A DNA stretch of 64,000 bases from Coriolopsis trogii (taxonomy: Eukaryota; Basidiomycota; Agaricomycetes; Polyporales; Polyporaceae): contig JAHYIO010000001.1 in assembly GCA_020543525.1 (NCBI GenBank), positions 2,418,001-2,482,000 on the forward strand, written 5' to 3'. Position 1 is the stretch's first letter; every line of letters starts with the position of its first letter. The translations under genes and the position numbers were made by a program. This document shows positions 1 to 11,000 of this stretch, piece after piece. The notes under the pieces are model-generated. The model searched no databases. It was not told where the DNA came from and saw only the letters and a list, made by a program, of their open reading frames with translations.

Positions 1-164
1 GGTGCTGGGGGTGCTGCGTGCAGAAGGGGAATGTCGGTGTCGTTCGGCTGCTGCTGCTGCATAGGTTGCTGTTGCTTTCCGGACGTCCAGCCTTCGGACA
101 AGTACTGCGCGCTCGCCCCGGCGGCGCACAGGAGCGAGGAGCACAGAATGGGGGAGAGCTTCAT
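1..164 (-). CDS. thioredoxin-like secretory membrane protein, copy C (partial, cut by left edge)
   Basis: Start codon at 164-162; the reading frame runs off the left end of the window, so only about 54 N-terminal residues are visible. They form a signal peptide (MKLSPILCSS, then a Leu/Ala core) and a Gln-rich linker. Both closely match the N-termini of the two complete paralogues at 881-2666 and 3544-4879. This is the third member of a head-to-tail array on the minus strand, and its upstream block (207-395) is duplicated with it. Function is inferred only from the paralogues. Confidence 0.75.
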   Translation of the reverse strand, partial: MKLSPILCSSLLCAAGASAQYLSEGWTSGKQQQPMQQQQPNDTDIPLLHAAPPA

Positions 165-880
165 CTTTAGGTCTGGTATCTGTCCGGAGCAAGGACGGCG
201 AGGTTTTTGAAGCTGTATGTTGCGTGTGCGCCTGCGTGCACATCTTCCCTGCCAGCCCCAGCAAACGGCTCAAGTGCACGAGCACCAGGTCGTCCATATG
301 ATAGGGGTCATCGTGATATGGCAGGAGGCAAGCAGGGAAGAGCCTGTCGAAGTGAACGCTATAATGTAGGTTTCGCATGTGCACCGTGCATGCCGTTGCG
401 TGTTTTCCTCTCTGGCAGCGGGACCCGGGCAACTCCTATGTATAGACTCGTTATCCCTACTAATCTTGCCCCTACACAGACCTGGCGCTCTATCTAATTG
501 CACCAGGGGCGCCGCTCGCTTCGCTCCAGCAGCGAATGAAACTTTGCATAGTATGTAAACAGGGCAGAGTGCAGGCAAAGAAGACAAGCACTGGGTCAGC
601 GGGCGCATCAAGGGATACGGCGGGTGGCCCGGGACTGAACATGTATACGTACACACAAGACATACAACATCCGTCATTGCAGCATAGTCGCCACTCTACA
701 CAGACTCCTGATCATTTGTCAAAAGATTGCACAAGCACAATAACGGATATAGTCATGAACAGCAACGGTAACACTACAAGATACGACATACGTCGTGCAA
801 TCACCTGCGACTCTATCGCACAGGCGAGTCCTTTGAAATCACGCTATACGGGCCTCCAAATTCTCGCTCCAGCATTCTCC
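165..880. other. intergenic: upstream region of copy C
   Basis: No gene seen. Bases 207-395 are the copy-C version of the promoter block found upstream of all three paralogues. The rest (about 400-880) holds only unconvincing open frames and separates copy C from the 3' end of copy B. Confidence 0.5.
207..395 (-). repeat. duplicated promoter block, copy C
   Basis: Lies directly upstream of the copy-C start. It shares long stretches with 2706-2964 and 4970-5191, including CCAGCAAACGGCTC, GTGTGCGCCTGCGTG and GTGAACGCTAT. Because it lies at a similar distance from each ATG, promoter and gene were copied together, and the conserved segments may be regulatory. Confidence 0.6.
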
Positions 881-2666
881 TCAACGTTTGCGCAACGCCT
901 TCGCCGTCGCTCTCGAAATCGCCTCTTCAGCCTGGAGCTGGAGCGCAGCGGTGGTCGGGTTCGTTGTGGCCCCCTTGCTCGGGCTCGCTGTGGCCGTCGA
1001 CGTCGCTGTGCAGCCGATGAACGCTATGCTGACTGCCACCGCCGTTCTCGATTCACCACCGGCGGGCGGGTCGGCGGCACGCACGCCAACGACCGGCGCG
1101 ACAGCGGCAGCGCGGGGACTGTTCCACAAGCGCATGAAAAGCTGTACGATTATGCCCACGCCGAGTAGGAGCGTGAATCGCGGGAAGCGGTTCACGAAGT
1201 TGGTGCTGTGCTTCAGGCCGAACGCGTAATAGTCTGAGACCCATTCCCTAGGGGGACGTACTAGGACCCCTGAAAGTTCCTATAGTAGGCCGGCCGATAG
1301 GCGCCCCAAATCCTGGGCTTCATGTCCGGACAACTTTTCAGGATCATGTCCGGACTTACGACCATCTTGGCCTTGAAGGACGTCCATGTCCGGATTTTCC
1401 GGCCGGCCCCTTCGGGGCCGGATGTCGGTCCAAAGGCCAAAAAGGGCTAAAATCGTCCAAGAATTGATATTTTCGGCCCACCGCGGCTCGCGGACAACCC
1501 CCACTAGGTTCTTACTTACTTTGTTATAGTAAGTCATTATGGGTGGGGTGCGCGTCAAATTTTGCCGAAAGGGTTGACGCTGGCCATGTCCGGATGACGG
1601 TCCATCATTTTGCCCTCGAATGGCCCATGTCCGGACGATTGGCCGGCCAGAACCCCGATTTTGGGCCTTCATGTCCGGACTTTGGGCTGGCCTGGAGGCC
1701 CAAAAATCCTAAGCGCCGTCCGGACTCCCGGCCGGCGTCCTATAGGAACTTTCAGGGGTCCTGACGTACTACAGTTCAGCGGAAGCGCATCGCGCGTGCG
1801 AGGGACGTACCACTTTCCGCCGGGCGCGAAGTCGCTGTTCCAAGGCGGGATGTTGCGCCAATGCTCTGTGGTGAGCAGCTCGCGGAGGAGATCGGGGGTG
1901 ACGCGCACGCGGTCCGCCTGGTAGAACCGGAGCGTCTGACCCCTGTCCGTGACGATGACCAGGTACGGTCCTCTGTGGATAGCGGTCAGTGTCTACGTGC
2001 TATTGCGGGGAAGCAGAGCGTGACGTACGAGAAGATGGACCACTTCGCGGTGAGATAGGGAGCATTATAATAGTCGATGCGGCCCCAGCGCACGTGTGGG
2101 AGGTCGCCCGCGATGAGAGTCTGTTTGAAGGCTTCGTCGAAGCTCTCGTCAACGGACTTGGAGATACCATGGTCCTGTTCGGCGGTCACCGAGCTGCCGC
2201 GCGCCCGTCCGTCAGTTGTGGTTTACTTCCCAAAGTCCTTGCTTCCCGTAGGATTTGAAACGCACATGACGAGAAACCAGACGCGCTCCTTTTCTTCTTC
2301 AGGAGAAAGCGCCTCGTACACGATGGCCTCTTCGAAGTAATCGTCCGTGATGAGGGGGATGCGCAAATCCCACTCCGCGCTGTGCGAGGCGGCCTCTTGG
2401 GTGATAGGGCTGGCGGTTAACAGCCTTTTGAGGTCGAAGAACGACCTGAGGCGCCTGAATGCGCCGCTGGCGGGCGACGTTGGGTCGGATAGCGGTGTTA
2501 TCGGCGCGGGTGTTTCAGCAGCAGGATCAAAGGGTTGTGCATGCAGAGGAGGGACGTCGGCGTCATTCGGCTGCTGCTGCCCCGATGTCCCGTCATCGGA
2601 CAGATATTGTGCACCTGCGATGGCGGCGCACAGGAGCGAGGAGAGCAGGATGGGGGAGAGCTTCAT
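881..2666 (-). CDS. thioredoxin-like secretory membrane protein, copy B (MITE in intron 3)
   Basis: Four exons: 2666-2266, 2193-2029, 1972-1811, 1247-881, giving 364 aa; all phases close. The protein has a signal peptide (about residues 1-20), a Gln/Pro-rich linker, a thioredoxin-like region (motifs VRWGRIDYYNAPYLT, PYLVIVTDRGQTLRF, FAPGGKWEW) and a C-terminal hydrophobic segment near FPRFTLLLGVGIIV, then a Pro/Ala/Ser-rich tail. I see no CxxC redox pair, so a structural or chaperone-like role is more likely than oxidoreductase activity (inference). Intron 3 is 563 nt because it contains a 500-bp transposon plus its 8-bp target duplication; without them it would be 55 nt, like its paralogue. 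The insertion therefore leaves the coding sequence intact. The family name is my recognition of a fungal thioredoxin-fold pattern, moderately sure. Confidence 0.72.
1263..1762. mobile_element. 500-bp hAT-like MITE in an intron of copy B
   Basis: Perfect 23-bp terminal inverted repeats: the left end starts AGGACCCCTGAAAGTTCC and runs 1263-1285; the right end is 1740-1762. Similarity extends imperfectly about 10 bp inward. It is flanked by a perfect 8-bp direct repeat GACGTACT at 1255-1262 and 1763-1770, the target-site duplication size of hAT transposons. The interior has six same-orientation copies of CATGTCCGGA (1321, 1345, 1385, 1585, 1626, 1670) and many GGCCGG blocks, resembling subterminal transposase-binding repeats. 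There is no transposase gene; the open frame at 1280-1672 (-) is not protein-like. It is a non-autonomous element that needs a hAT transposase elsewhere. Confidence 0.92.
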
Positions 2667-3543
2667 CCTTAGGTCTGGTGTCCGTCTGGTGGGGCGAAGA
2701 CGGCTTATGAAGCTGTATGCTGGGTGTGCGCCTGCGTGTACTGCACCTTCCCTGCCAGCCCCAGCAAACGGCTCGAGTGGATGGACACCAGATCGACCAT
2801 GAGGTAGGGGTATGGCAGGAGGCAGGCGGGAAAGAGTCTGTAGAAGTGAACGCTATGTTGTAGTTGTAGGTTATCCAGGATTCCAGGTCACGGTGGACGC
2901 TGCAGCTGCTCGCGCTGGTTCTCGCAGTTCCTTCAGGCGCCCAGGACTGATATGATGACATAACGATGTTCTCAAGTTCAGCTGGACACTGTACATTCCA
3001 TCGTACTTACTTTCGACACCCAGTTGAAGCATGGAGTAATAGACGTCGATGGCACCAGAAGCTATCTCTCGAACGCTCTCCGTGCAGATGACGGTCTTGA
3101 TGAGTGCAAGCAGTGAGTCTCGCCGCATCTTCGGACCACTGCAAGTTGATCAGACGCCGACCACAACCTACCACAGGCACACGCGATGCAAACACTTCAG
3201 TGATGGGTATAACATCCTAGAGAGCGCAGAAAATTGGTGCGCATCTCTCTGTGGTCCCTCTGAGGTTGGGAACAGAGAAGCAAAAGGCGTTCTGGACATA
3301 CTTGGGGCATTGGTTGCGTGCTATTGATGGCGTGCGTCGGTCGAAGGCAATGTTTTCCACAGAACATCGGAGGACTCGCACCGTGGCTATAGCTGAACGA
3401 GCGCGGCGGTGTGCCACCGGCAGTGCGAACATATTGGGTGGATACGCTGGGCAACTGCATTCAACACGACCATACAAGTGAGCAGGCATCTCCTATCGAC
3501 ATGGGCCTTCGCTGCCAAACATCGTGCGCATCTGCCACTTCTT
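2667..3543. other. intergenic between copies B and A
   Basis: Upstream region of copy B and downstream of copy A. Bases 2706-2964 are the duplicated promoter block; 2965-3543 shows no convincing gene, only short overlapping frames without splice or family support. Confidence 0.5.
2706..2964 (-). repeat. duplicated promoter block, copy B
   Basis: Matches 4970-5191 and 207-395. The match ends with a shared CCAGGA(C/T)TGATATGATG segment (about 2941-2957 and 5168-5185), which marks the outer edge of the tandem duplication unit. Confidence 0.6.
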
Positions 3544-4879
3544 TCAACGCTTGCGCAACGCCTTTCCCATCGCTCTCGAGATCGCCTCCTCGGTCTGGAC
3601 TGCAGGGTTGGACGGCGTGGTCGTTGTGGCCCCCCTGCTCGGGCTCGCTGTGGACGTCGACGTCGCGGTACAGCCGACGAACGCTATGCTGATCGCCACC
3701 GCCGAGCTCGATTCACTGGGAGTACCACCAGCCGGCGGGTCCGCCGCAAGCTCGCCGTCTCCTGGCGCGACGGGGGCGGCTGGGCTGGGCCGCCATATGC
3801 GCAGGACAATCCTCACAATCGTGCCCACCCCGATGATAAGCGTCAAGCGCGGGAAGCGGTTCACGAAGTTGAAGATGTGCATCAGGCCGGACGCGTAGTA
3901 GTCCGATATCCATTCCCTACGGAGAGGCACACCAGGGTTCAGCGGATGCGCATAGCGCGCGAGGGACGTGGACCACGTACCACTTTCCGCCGGGCGCAAA
4001 GTCGGTGTTCCATGCCGGGATGTTGCGCCAATGCTCCTCGATGAGCAGCTCGCGGAGGTGATTGGGGGTGACGCGCACGCGGTCTGCCTGGTAGAACCGG
4101 AGCGTCTGACCCCTGTCCGTGACGATGACCAGGTACGGTCCTCTATGGACAGCGGTCAGTGTCTGGGTGCCATGGGGATAAGCAGAGGGCAGCGTGACGC
4201 ACGAATAGATGGACCACTTCGCAGTGAGATAGGGAGCATTGTAATAGTCAATGCGGCCCCAGCGCACGTTTGGGAGGTCGCCCGCGATAAGGGTCTGGTT
4301 AAAGGCCTCGTCGAAGCTCTCGTCGACGGACTTGTGTATCGCATTGTTCTGGTCGGCGGTCACCGAGCTGCCGTGTGCCCGTCAGTTGTAGTTCACTTCC
4401 TAAGTTCCTTGCTTCCCGCTGAACGCGACAGAGACGCACATAATGAGGAACCAGACACGCTCCTTTTCTTCTTCCGGAGAGAGCGCCTCATACGCGATGG
4501 CCTCGTCGAAGTTCTCGTCCGTGATGAGGGGGATGCGCAGATCCCACTCCGCGCTGGGTGCCGCGCGCTCGGGGATGTTCACGCCGCCCATGTTCCCGAT
4601 GAGCGAGGCAACGGGGTTGGCGGTAAGCAGCCGCTTGGGGTCGAAGAACGACGTGAGGCGCCTGAACGCGCCACTGGGGGGCGATGTCGGTCCGGACGGC
4701 GATGGCGTTTCAGCAGCAGGATCAACGGTGGGTTGTACATGCAGAGGAGGGATGTCGGCGTCGTTCGGCTGTTGTTGCATAGGCTGCTGCTGCCCCGGTG
4801 TCCCGTCTTCGGATAAATACTGTGCACCCGCGAAGGCGGCGCACAGGAGCGAGGAGAGCAGGATGGGGGAGAGCTTCAT
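3544..4879 (-). CDS. thioredoxin-like secretory membrane protein, copy A
   Basis: Four exons: 4879-4440, 4367-4203, 4142-3981, 3916-3544, giving 379 aa. Introns are 59-72 nt with CTGAC branch points, at the same positions and phases as copy B. A signal peptide MKLSPILLSS... ends in AGAQ, followed by a Gln/Pro linker, a thioredoxin-like core (VRWGRIDYYNAPYLT; PYLVIVTDRGQTLRF), a hydrophobic segment in FPRLTLIIGVGTIV, and a low-complexity tail. The predicted topology is secretory-pathway lumen with a membrane anchor near the C-terminus. It differs from copy B by a short insert (NMGGVNIPERAAP) and a longer linker. No CxxC motif is visible. It faces the plus-strand gene at 5401 across a shared promoter region. 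An in-frame ATG at 4951 exists, but it would hide the signal peptide. Confidence 0.75.
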
Positions 4880-5400
4880 CGATATCGTTCTGTGGTGTAC
4901 GACGGATGACCCCTTGCGAGGTTGCGTCTGGTGTCTGTCCAGCGCAAACATGGCCCTTTATAGACTCAGGCTGTATGCTGCTTGTGCGCCTGCGTGTATG
5001 TCTTCCCTACCAACCCCAGCAAACGGCTCCAGTGGATGGGCACAAGGCCGCCCATATGATATGAGGGTCATGGTAGGAGGCAAGCAGGGAAGAGCTGTGA
5101 AAGTGAACGCTATGTTGCATGGTGGAGGTGCACCATGCACTCCGTCACGCTGTGCACTTCCTCGCGCCCAGGATTGATATGATGACATAAGCCTCGCCTA
5201 GTCTGTGGTTGTGGCAGAGATCATTGGCAATCTCGGCGAACCTGTGCGGTGCCGTGCTCTCCTGGCCAGTGTCTCTGTGTCGCAAACATGGACGACGTAT
5301 TTTCTTTCCTTTGTCTCCTTTCATGTTCTCTCTTTCCCTCTGACGCCCCGCCCGACCCGCCCCATCGCCCGTATACCTCGTCTGCCGTCTCGCGTTGACG
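4880..5400. other. divergent promoter region
   Basis: Lies between two divergent starts (copy A, minus; membrane protein, plus). Bases 4970-5191 are the copy-A promoter block. The right part (5290-5400) is pyrimidine-rich, ending in a CT/CCCG-rich leader before ATG 5401. Confidence 0.5.
4970..5191 (-). repeat. duplicated promoter block, copy A
   Basis: Third copy of the promoter block, sharing CCCCAGCAAACGGCTC, GTGCGCCTGCGTGTA and GTGAACGCTATGTTG with the block at 2706-2964. Confidence 0.6.
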
Positions 5401-6772
5401 ATGTCTGACACTTTTCTGTACTTCGATGACACCGACGAGTCCCTCGAATACTCGGCCGATCAGTGGTTCGACAACTCTGGGGTTGACAGGAGTCTCGGAA
5501 TCGTAGGCACCTTCAACAATACTCTCTCCTCTACAACGGTCAAGGGTGCGACGGTATCACTACGCTTTTACGGTATGTGTTTCCATCACACGCGAATAGT
5601 TATCTTCCCTGACAGAAACAACATCCTCATTCAGCATCGCAAATTGCTGTCATTGGCGCGACATTGGCCTTCCCAGGCACGACGGAAGACACTGTCGCGC
5701 TATCATCCTACATCTTGGACGGCTCGAAGAACAACGCGTTCCTCTTTGCCGGAAACGCGACCAACTCTTCCGCCGTGACCTACTACCTGTCCGGCCACCT
5801 CGACAGCTCCCTCCACACGCTCGATATCACCGTCATCTCGGCCAGCGAGCGCGCGCCGTTCCTCCTCGATGCCTTCGCTCTCAAGGACGCGAATGCGGGC
5901 GCAACGCAGACGGTGACCGTCGCCTCGACCGCCGTCTACACGACAACGAGGTTCGTGACCCCTCCAAGCGCCCCGACGAGCGTGACGTCGCACGACACGG
6001 CGAACGCAGCCGGAAGCACTTCCCTGCCCGTGGGCGCAATCGTCGGTGGAACCATCGGTGGCGTCGCACTCCTCGTCGCCGCCGCGCTCGCCTTCTTCTT
6101 CCTCTACTGGAGACCACGGCACGGCGCCCACCGCTACCAGGGCGTAGGCGTCGAGGTGTTTGATTCAGGTACGTACGCTCCCGTTGCATGGACGTCCAAA
6201 GCCCAGAGCGCTTCCTAACGCGTCGACACCCATATGCAGAGAAGGACGTCTTCGCGCCGATACCCGTCACGCACGACTACGCGTCCCAAGTCGACCCCTT
6301 CGTGCAGTCCGATCCGCCCAGCTCGCATTACTCCGACCACCCGCCGCCGCCCGCTCGGTCCATCTCCTCTGGGCCGTCCGCATACTCCGCATCCGTGTCC
6401 GCGTCCGGCTCGACCGCGCCGCACACGTACCCGCCACCTCGCAGCGCGAGCGGCAGCCGCAGCTCCGCATCAGCTTCAGGAGCCGGCAGTCGCACCGGCG
6501 CGCTCACCGTCGTGAACGCAGACATCGACAGCGGTACGGCCGCCGCCGCCGCCGCCGTGCTCACGCCCGCTCAGCGCAAGGCCGCAGAAGCCGCCCAGCG
6601 GTCCGACTCGCAGTCCGTGCAGTACCACGCCGACTCGGGGGCGCGCTTTGATGCGCAGGGCCGGCCGATCGTCGACCCGCCTGCTTCGGGCTCAGGTGCG
6701 GGTTCGAGCAGCACTCATGTCGCGGACGTACCGGAACTGGCCGATGTCCCGCCGGAGTACTCTGAGACGTGA
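5401..6772 (+). CDS. Ser-rich single-pass membrane protein
   Basis: Three exons: 5401-5572, 5635-6168, 6240-6772 (412 aa). The start is the ATG at 5401. Layout: an N-terminal beta-rich extracellular-like module (about residues 1-165, several N-glycosylation motifs such as NNT, NAT), a Thr/Ser-rich stalk, one membrane segment (GAIVGGTIGGVALLVAAALAFFF) followed by basic WRPRH, then a long cytoplasmic tail rich in Ser, Pro and Ala. This is the common basidiomycete pattern of a putative cell-surface sensor with a galactose-binding-like ectodomain. No enzyme motif is seen; the ligand is unknown. It has no obvious signal peptide, which is usual for this group. Confidence 0.75.
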
Positions 6773-7565
6773 TCTTGCGCTTGGCTGTCGGGTGGACTGG
6801 TTGGCGCGTCTAGGCTGGGGGGTTATTCTCGGACACTTTGGGTTCATGATCTTTGTCCTGTTGGGAACTCGAGGGGTTCTGTGGCACGTATTCTTATTAG
6901 TCTCACGTTCTCCTGCATATTTGTATCTGAGACTCCACAATTGCATGACCTTGCGCTCGTTGTATTCTTGTGTGCGTGACTCAAGGCTGTGGATATGACT
7001 GCAGTGCGGCGGCGGCGTTCTCGCTTGCCTTCGTCTGGCTGACACCGCTGGAAACTCAACCGGGGACTGGTATTTCTAGGTCGAACGATGGGGATGAGAT
7101 TGCATAGTACAAGATCTACAAGACCGTAGCGATGTCCCTGTGAGTCATTAGCAGCGAGAACGTCTCGAAAGCATCGCGGGAAGAATAAAAATACAGCTAG
7201 ATACAGTGTAGTGAAAGCGTCCGGATTAGGGGATGCAGCGGATGCAGCGGATGAACGTTCTGCAGCAAGAGGAGCAGCGAAGGTAGCAGGGCTCGTGCAG
7301 CCCGGGAGGGGGGAGGCGAGGAAAACGGGATGAACAATTCGTGTACAGAGCGTGCGGCGTTGCAAAGACGTCGGAGTGCATGTATGATGACAGCGGTAGG
7401 AGTGCATAAGGGCATAGTCGAGCCGGGAATATGATGCGGATTAGGTGTGTACGAAAAGCAGCTAGGGTAGCACTGTTGTACACTGCGGGACAGAGCATGT
7501 ATGTCAGCGGTGCACTGGCGCATCGGAGACACCGGAGGATACGCACAACAGATCCAAATGGGCGA
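6773..7565. other. convergent intergenic region
   Basis: Joins the 3' ends of the membrane protein (plus) and the RRM gene (minus). It holds the untranslated regions of both; no gene seen. Confidence 0.45.
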
Positions 7566-9290
7566 TCATGGACGTTTGCCGGTGAACCATGACAGACAAA
7601 CGCTGCCCACGCCTGCAATGTATACTCTCGCGTTGAGGCGACAGACCTAGGGGCCCGAAGATGAGGATCACGAGTGCGCACCGAGGACGCAAGGAGAACA
7701 TACGGTATCGGCGACTTCCACTTTGCGAAAGTCGACATGCAGGTCACCATTCGGTGCGCGTGTAATGGAGTTCAGTTCACCGAACGACTGCGGGGCCAAG
7801 TCAGTTCGGAGGCAATCAATGGACAAGAGATGATCCTCGCGCTCACCTCGCACCACCTCCTAACGGCTTCGAACCGACGCTCATCGTCAGGCGGAATACC
7901 GCTGATGATCAGCTTGCGTTTCTTGCGGGCCTTGGGACTCGTCAACAGGTTGCTCACGCTGCCAAAGTTGGTGGGAGCGGCAGGCTTCCAGGTGGTGGGA
8001 ACACCGTCGTTGCTGTCCCTGGCAATCACCTTCGTGGACTCGGGCGGGTCGTTGATGTGCGAGGCGTCGGTGGGGAGAGACCAGAGGGAGGGCGAGGAGC
8101 TGAAGATGGTGGTCGAGGAGTGGGAACGGATGGAGCCAAAATACACCTTCCTCGGGGCATCGGATGACGTCCGGGTGTACACGGTGGACGAGCCCGAGTG
8201 GGTCACGCTGGACGACGTGCTCGGCCGCGGAGGCGGGGAACCATTCTCGCTCGTCTCGTCGTCGAGCGAGGAGGAGGTGAAATGGCCCGCGACAGGCGGA
8301 CGCTTCAGCTTCCATGCCGTCGTCTTTGGCGGCGTCGCCGCTGCCACCTCCGGGCTCTCTGTGCGGGCGCTCCGTTGAATGACGTTCACGGTGGAGGGGC
8401 TCGAGCCACGGCTGTGGGAGGCTGTCCGCTCGGGCTGGCGACGGAAGGTGGAGGTCGAACTGGAGGCAGGGCTGGCGGCGCGTGTCGCGCTGGAAACGGG
8501 GGCAGACGGGCGACGCGAGGCAAAGGGGAAGTGGAGGCCGCGGAGGGGCGAGGGCGCGTTGAAAATAGCTTGGGAGATGCGCGGCCGGCGCGACGGAGAC
8601 GGAGAGGCGGTCGCAGTAGCCGGCGCCTCCTGCCTCGCGGTGGGCTGCAGCGCGGGGAACGCGGTCAGCGAATTGGGTTCTATCACGTCACGTGCGTCGC
8701 GAACGTACCTGCGTGACGCTCGCGTTCCTGCCTCGCGGTGCGCGTTGGGTCGCTTGGCCACCGTGCTTGTGCAACGAAACGTAACTGGCGACGTCTGCCG
8801 CGCGATCTTCACTCTGGCCGGTGACAAACGACGTCGCACTTGTTTGAGGATAGGCGAGATAAGGGTGGGCAACGGTGGCCATCGGGGTATCGTTGAGGCT
8901 CACGCCTTCGACAGCGGCGACGAGGTGGTTTTGCTGGTCTTCGATCCACTGGTATGTGCGACTCGAGCTGTGTACTCTTGGATTCCGGGACATGGGCGTA
9001 GAGGGATCGTCGTCGTGCGGGGTCGGGGAAGCGTTCGGTCTTCTGAGCGTGACGGTGGAGGTGGGTGTTGGGGGTTCTATGTATGTGGGATGAGCTCGAG
9101 CATGGAATGGAGGGCAGAACGCCGACAGAGTCGGGAATGGAGGACGGGAGGCGTTGAACGCACCTGCGTATATAGGACTGGGATGGGTGGGCTCTGGGCG
9201 CTTGGTGTGTGGGTATAATGCGAGTAGAGGGCCGGAGGGAGGGAAGTCGGTGGTAATGGGTCTTAAAGTACGGTTGTCGTAAGAGGTCAT
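7566..9290 (-). CDS. disordered protein with C-terminal RNA-recognition motif
   Basis: Four exons: 9290-8709, 8644-7847, 7787-7704, 7646-7566 (514 aa). The first about 430 residues are low-complexity, rich in Pro, Ser, Thr and Arg. The last about 80 form an RRM: RKLIISGIP as RNP2-like strand 1, helix FEAVRRWCESFG, then GDLHVDFRK as the RNP1 strand, and VYIAGVGSVCLSWF near the end. The domain is split over three exons whose phases all fit, which supports the model although the last two exons are small. A role in RNA binding is inferred; no specific orthologue is recognised. Confidence 0.7.
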
Positions 9291-11000
9291 GGCGGGGTCG
9301 TGGAGAGCGTACGCTGGATATTACGGCGTGCGGATCAGCATGGGGGAGAGTGACAGAGGACGAGGGGGGCAGGAAGGAGGAAGAGGGACACGGACGCGCA
9401 CGATAAATATCAAAGAGGACTGGGCCTATATCCGGTTAGAGTCCGTTAGACAACCGCGAGGCTGGTTCACGAGCAGCACTCGCTGATGGCGGGCGTGTTT
9501 CGTCTCTCCCGGTCGTCTTTCGCGTACTGCCGCTCAAACGTGGCCTTTCCCATCACCCGCCCGCCCGTTCCCATCCACACTCTTCCCCTCCATCCGGATA
9601 TCCCACCTCTTCCAGCGCAAAGAACCGCCCCGCCTGCATTCTCCTGCTCGCAATACACGTCAGCGATGAACCCTCTCCTACCAGCCCGCGATGCCTTCGA
9701 CGATCACAGGACTGCCCACGCGCACACACGTTCCTCCGCCTGCAGTCCCCAACGCTCGGCAGATGGAGGGCTGCCTTCTATCCGCCGTTCTATCCACGCC
9801 GCACAACGCTTTATCCACCAGCCAGCATTCTGCCTCCGCCCTGTGCCTCTGCCCCAAGCCGATTGAACCCACCCGCATTCCGAAAAAGAAAAAAAAGGCA
9901 TCATAAGCCTGAGCAAAACGCGCCATCGATGCCTGTCCGCGCCGCCGGTCCCGGGTCCGCGATTGCCTCCGCGATTGCATGTCCGCAACAGTCATCCATC
10001 GACGACGTCAAACGCACCACCTTCGTTCAATACCAGTCGCGTGCGCACTAGACCGTTTGTGGGTATAATGCCCAGTTCATGCGCTCCATGTTTGTGCTCG
10101 TGCCGTCTTCTTTCTGCTCTTGCAAAACAGACTCAGTTGCGACGCGCGACCTGAACAGCCTCCGTGTGGTCCCTAACCGAACCGAACCCGCTAAAATGTG
10201 ATCCCGAGGCTGAGTTGGCCAAGTGCCAGGGGCCATCATAGCCGACGGTATGATCGGTATCGCTTTCGCGTAGATCTCGGAGGACGGACGTCCACGCCGT
10301 CGGCAAACGCGGTCCATGCGACCTGCGAGTCATGGCGCGCGCAGTTGGACGACCCACCACAGACCTCGCGATCACGCTTTCGGTCAGCAACAATCCTGTG
10401 GTCATCGACAATTGACTCACATGAGCCTAGAAGTGCGTCCACATCTCCAGACGAGAGAAAGGATATCCGACGGACGTCATTGCAAACGACGCAATATCTG
10501 TCAATGTCATGCGGAGCAGATGGATTAGTGCAGAACCTGAAGCATGTACACAAACCATGCGAGTCTTGCAATAAACGGACAGCCGGCTGACACTCCTCGA
10601 CGAAGCTCGTTTGACGCTGCTGAAAATGACTGATTTGTTCATGGTGTCCTCCCTGTCAAACGTCAAACAGCCTGCACGCACGATCCAAGCGATGGTCAAC
10701 ACGCTCAGATCTCAGGAAGACGTTTCGTTAGTCGCCTACTCAAGCTGACGTCAATAAAGGCTCATTTTCTCTGTCGCAAAAGCGTACTCACTCGGTTCAA
10801 TGCATTGACCAGCCGTCCGATACAGTTCATGACATACGATCTGAGATACATGCGTGTGGATGCTCTGAGCGTCCCCACAAGTGGCGTTAGCACCCGGAGA
10901 ACGCAGACGACAATATGATATCACCGTACATAGCGATATACCCCCCATCTATCATCCAAATGACACCTGCTGCCACAATCGTCTCCCCGCCCGCCAAACG
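9291..11000. other. 1.7-kb gap without recognisable gene
   Basis: Upstream of the RRM gene and downstream of CFD1. Open frames here (for example 9486-9866 plus, 10427-10702 minus) lack family resemblance, splice structure and codon regularity. It may hold promoters or non-coding RNA. Confidence 0.4.

Noticed and set aside
1280..1672. 130-aa open frame inside the 500-bp element (minus strand)
   Set aside because: It is built from the repeated TCCGGACATG motif; no domain, and not a transposase.
1973..2028. Apparent frameshift in copy B relative to copy A, suggesting a pseudogene
   Set aside because: The differing segment has a GTACGT donor, a CTGAC branch point and a CACAG acceptor. It is an intron in both copies, and the flanking exons stay in phase.
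8379..9218. 279-aa plus-strand frame opposite the RRM gene
   Set aside because: Antisense of low-complexity Pro/Ser-rich coding sequence; it runs through the RRM gene's first intron.
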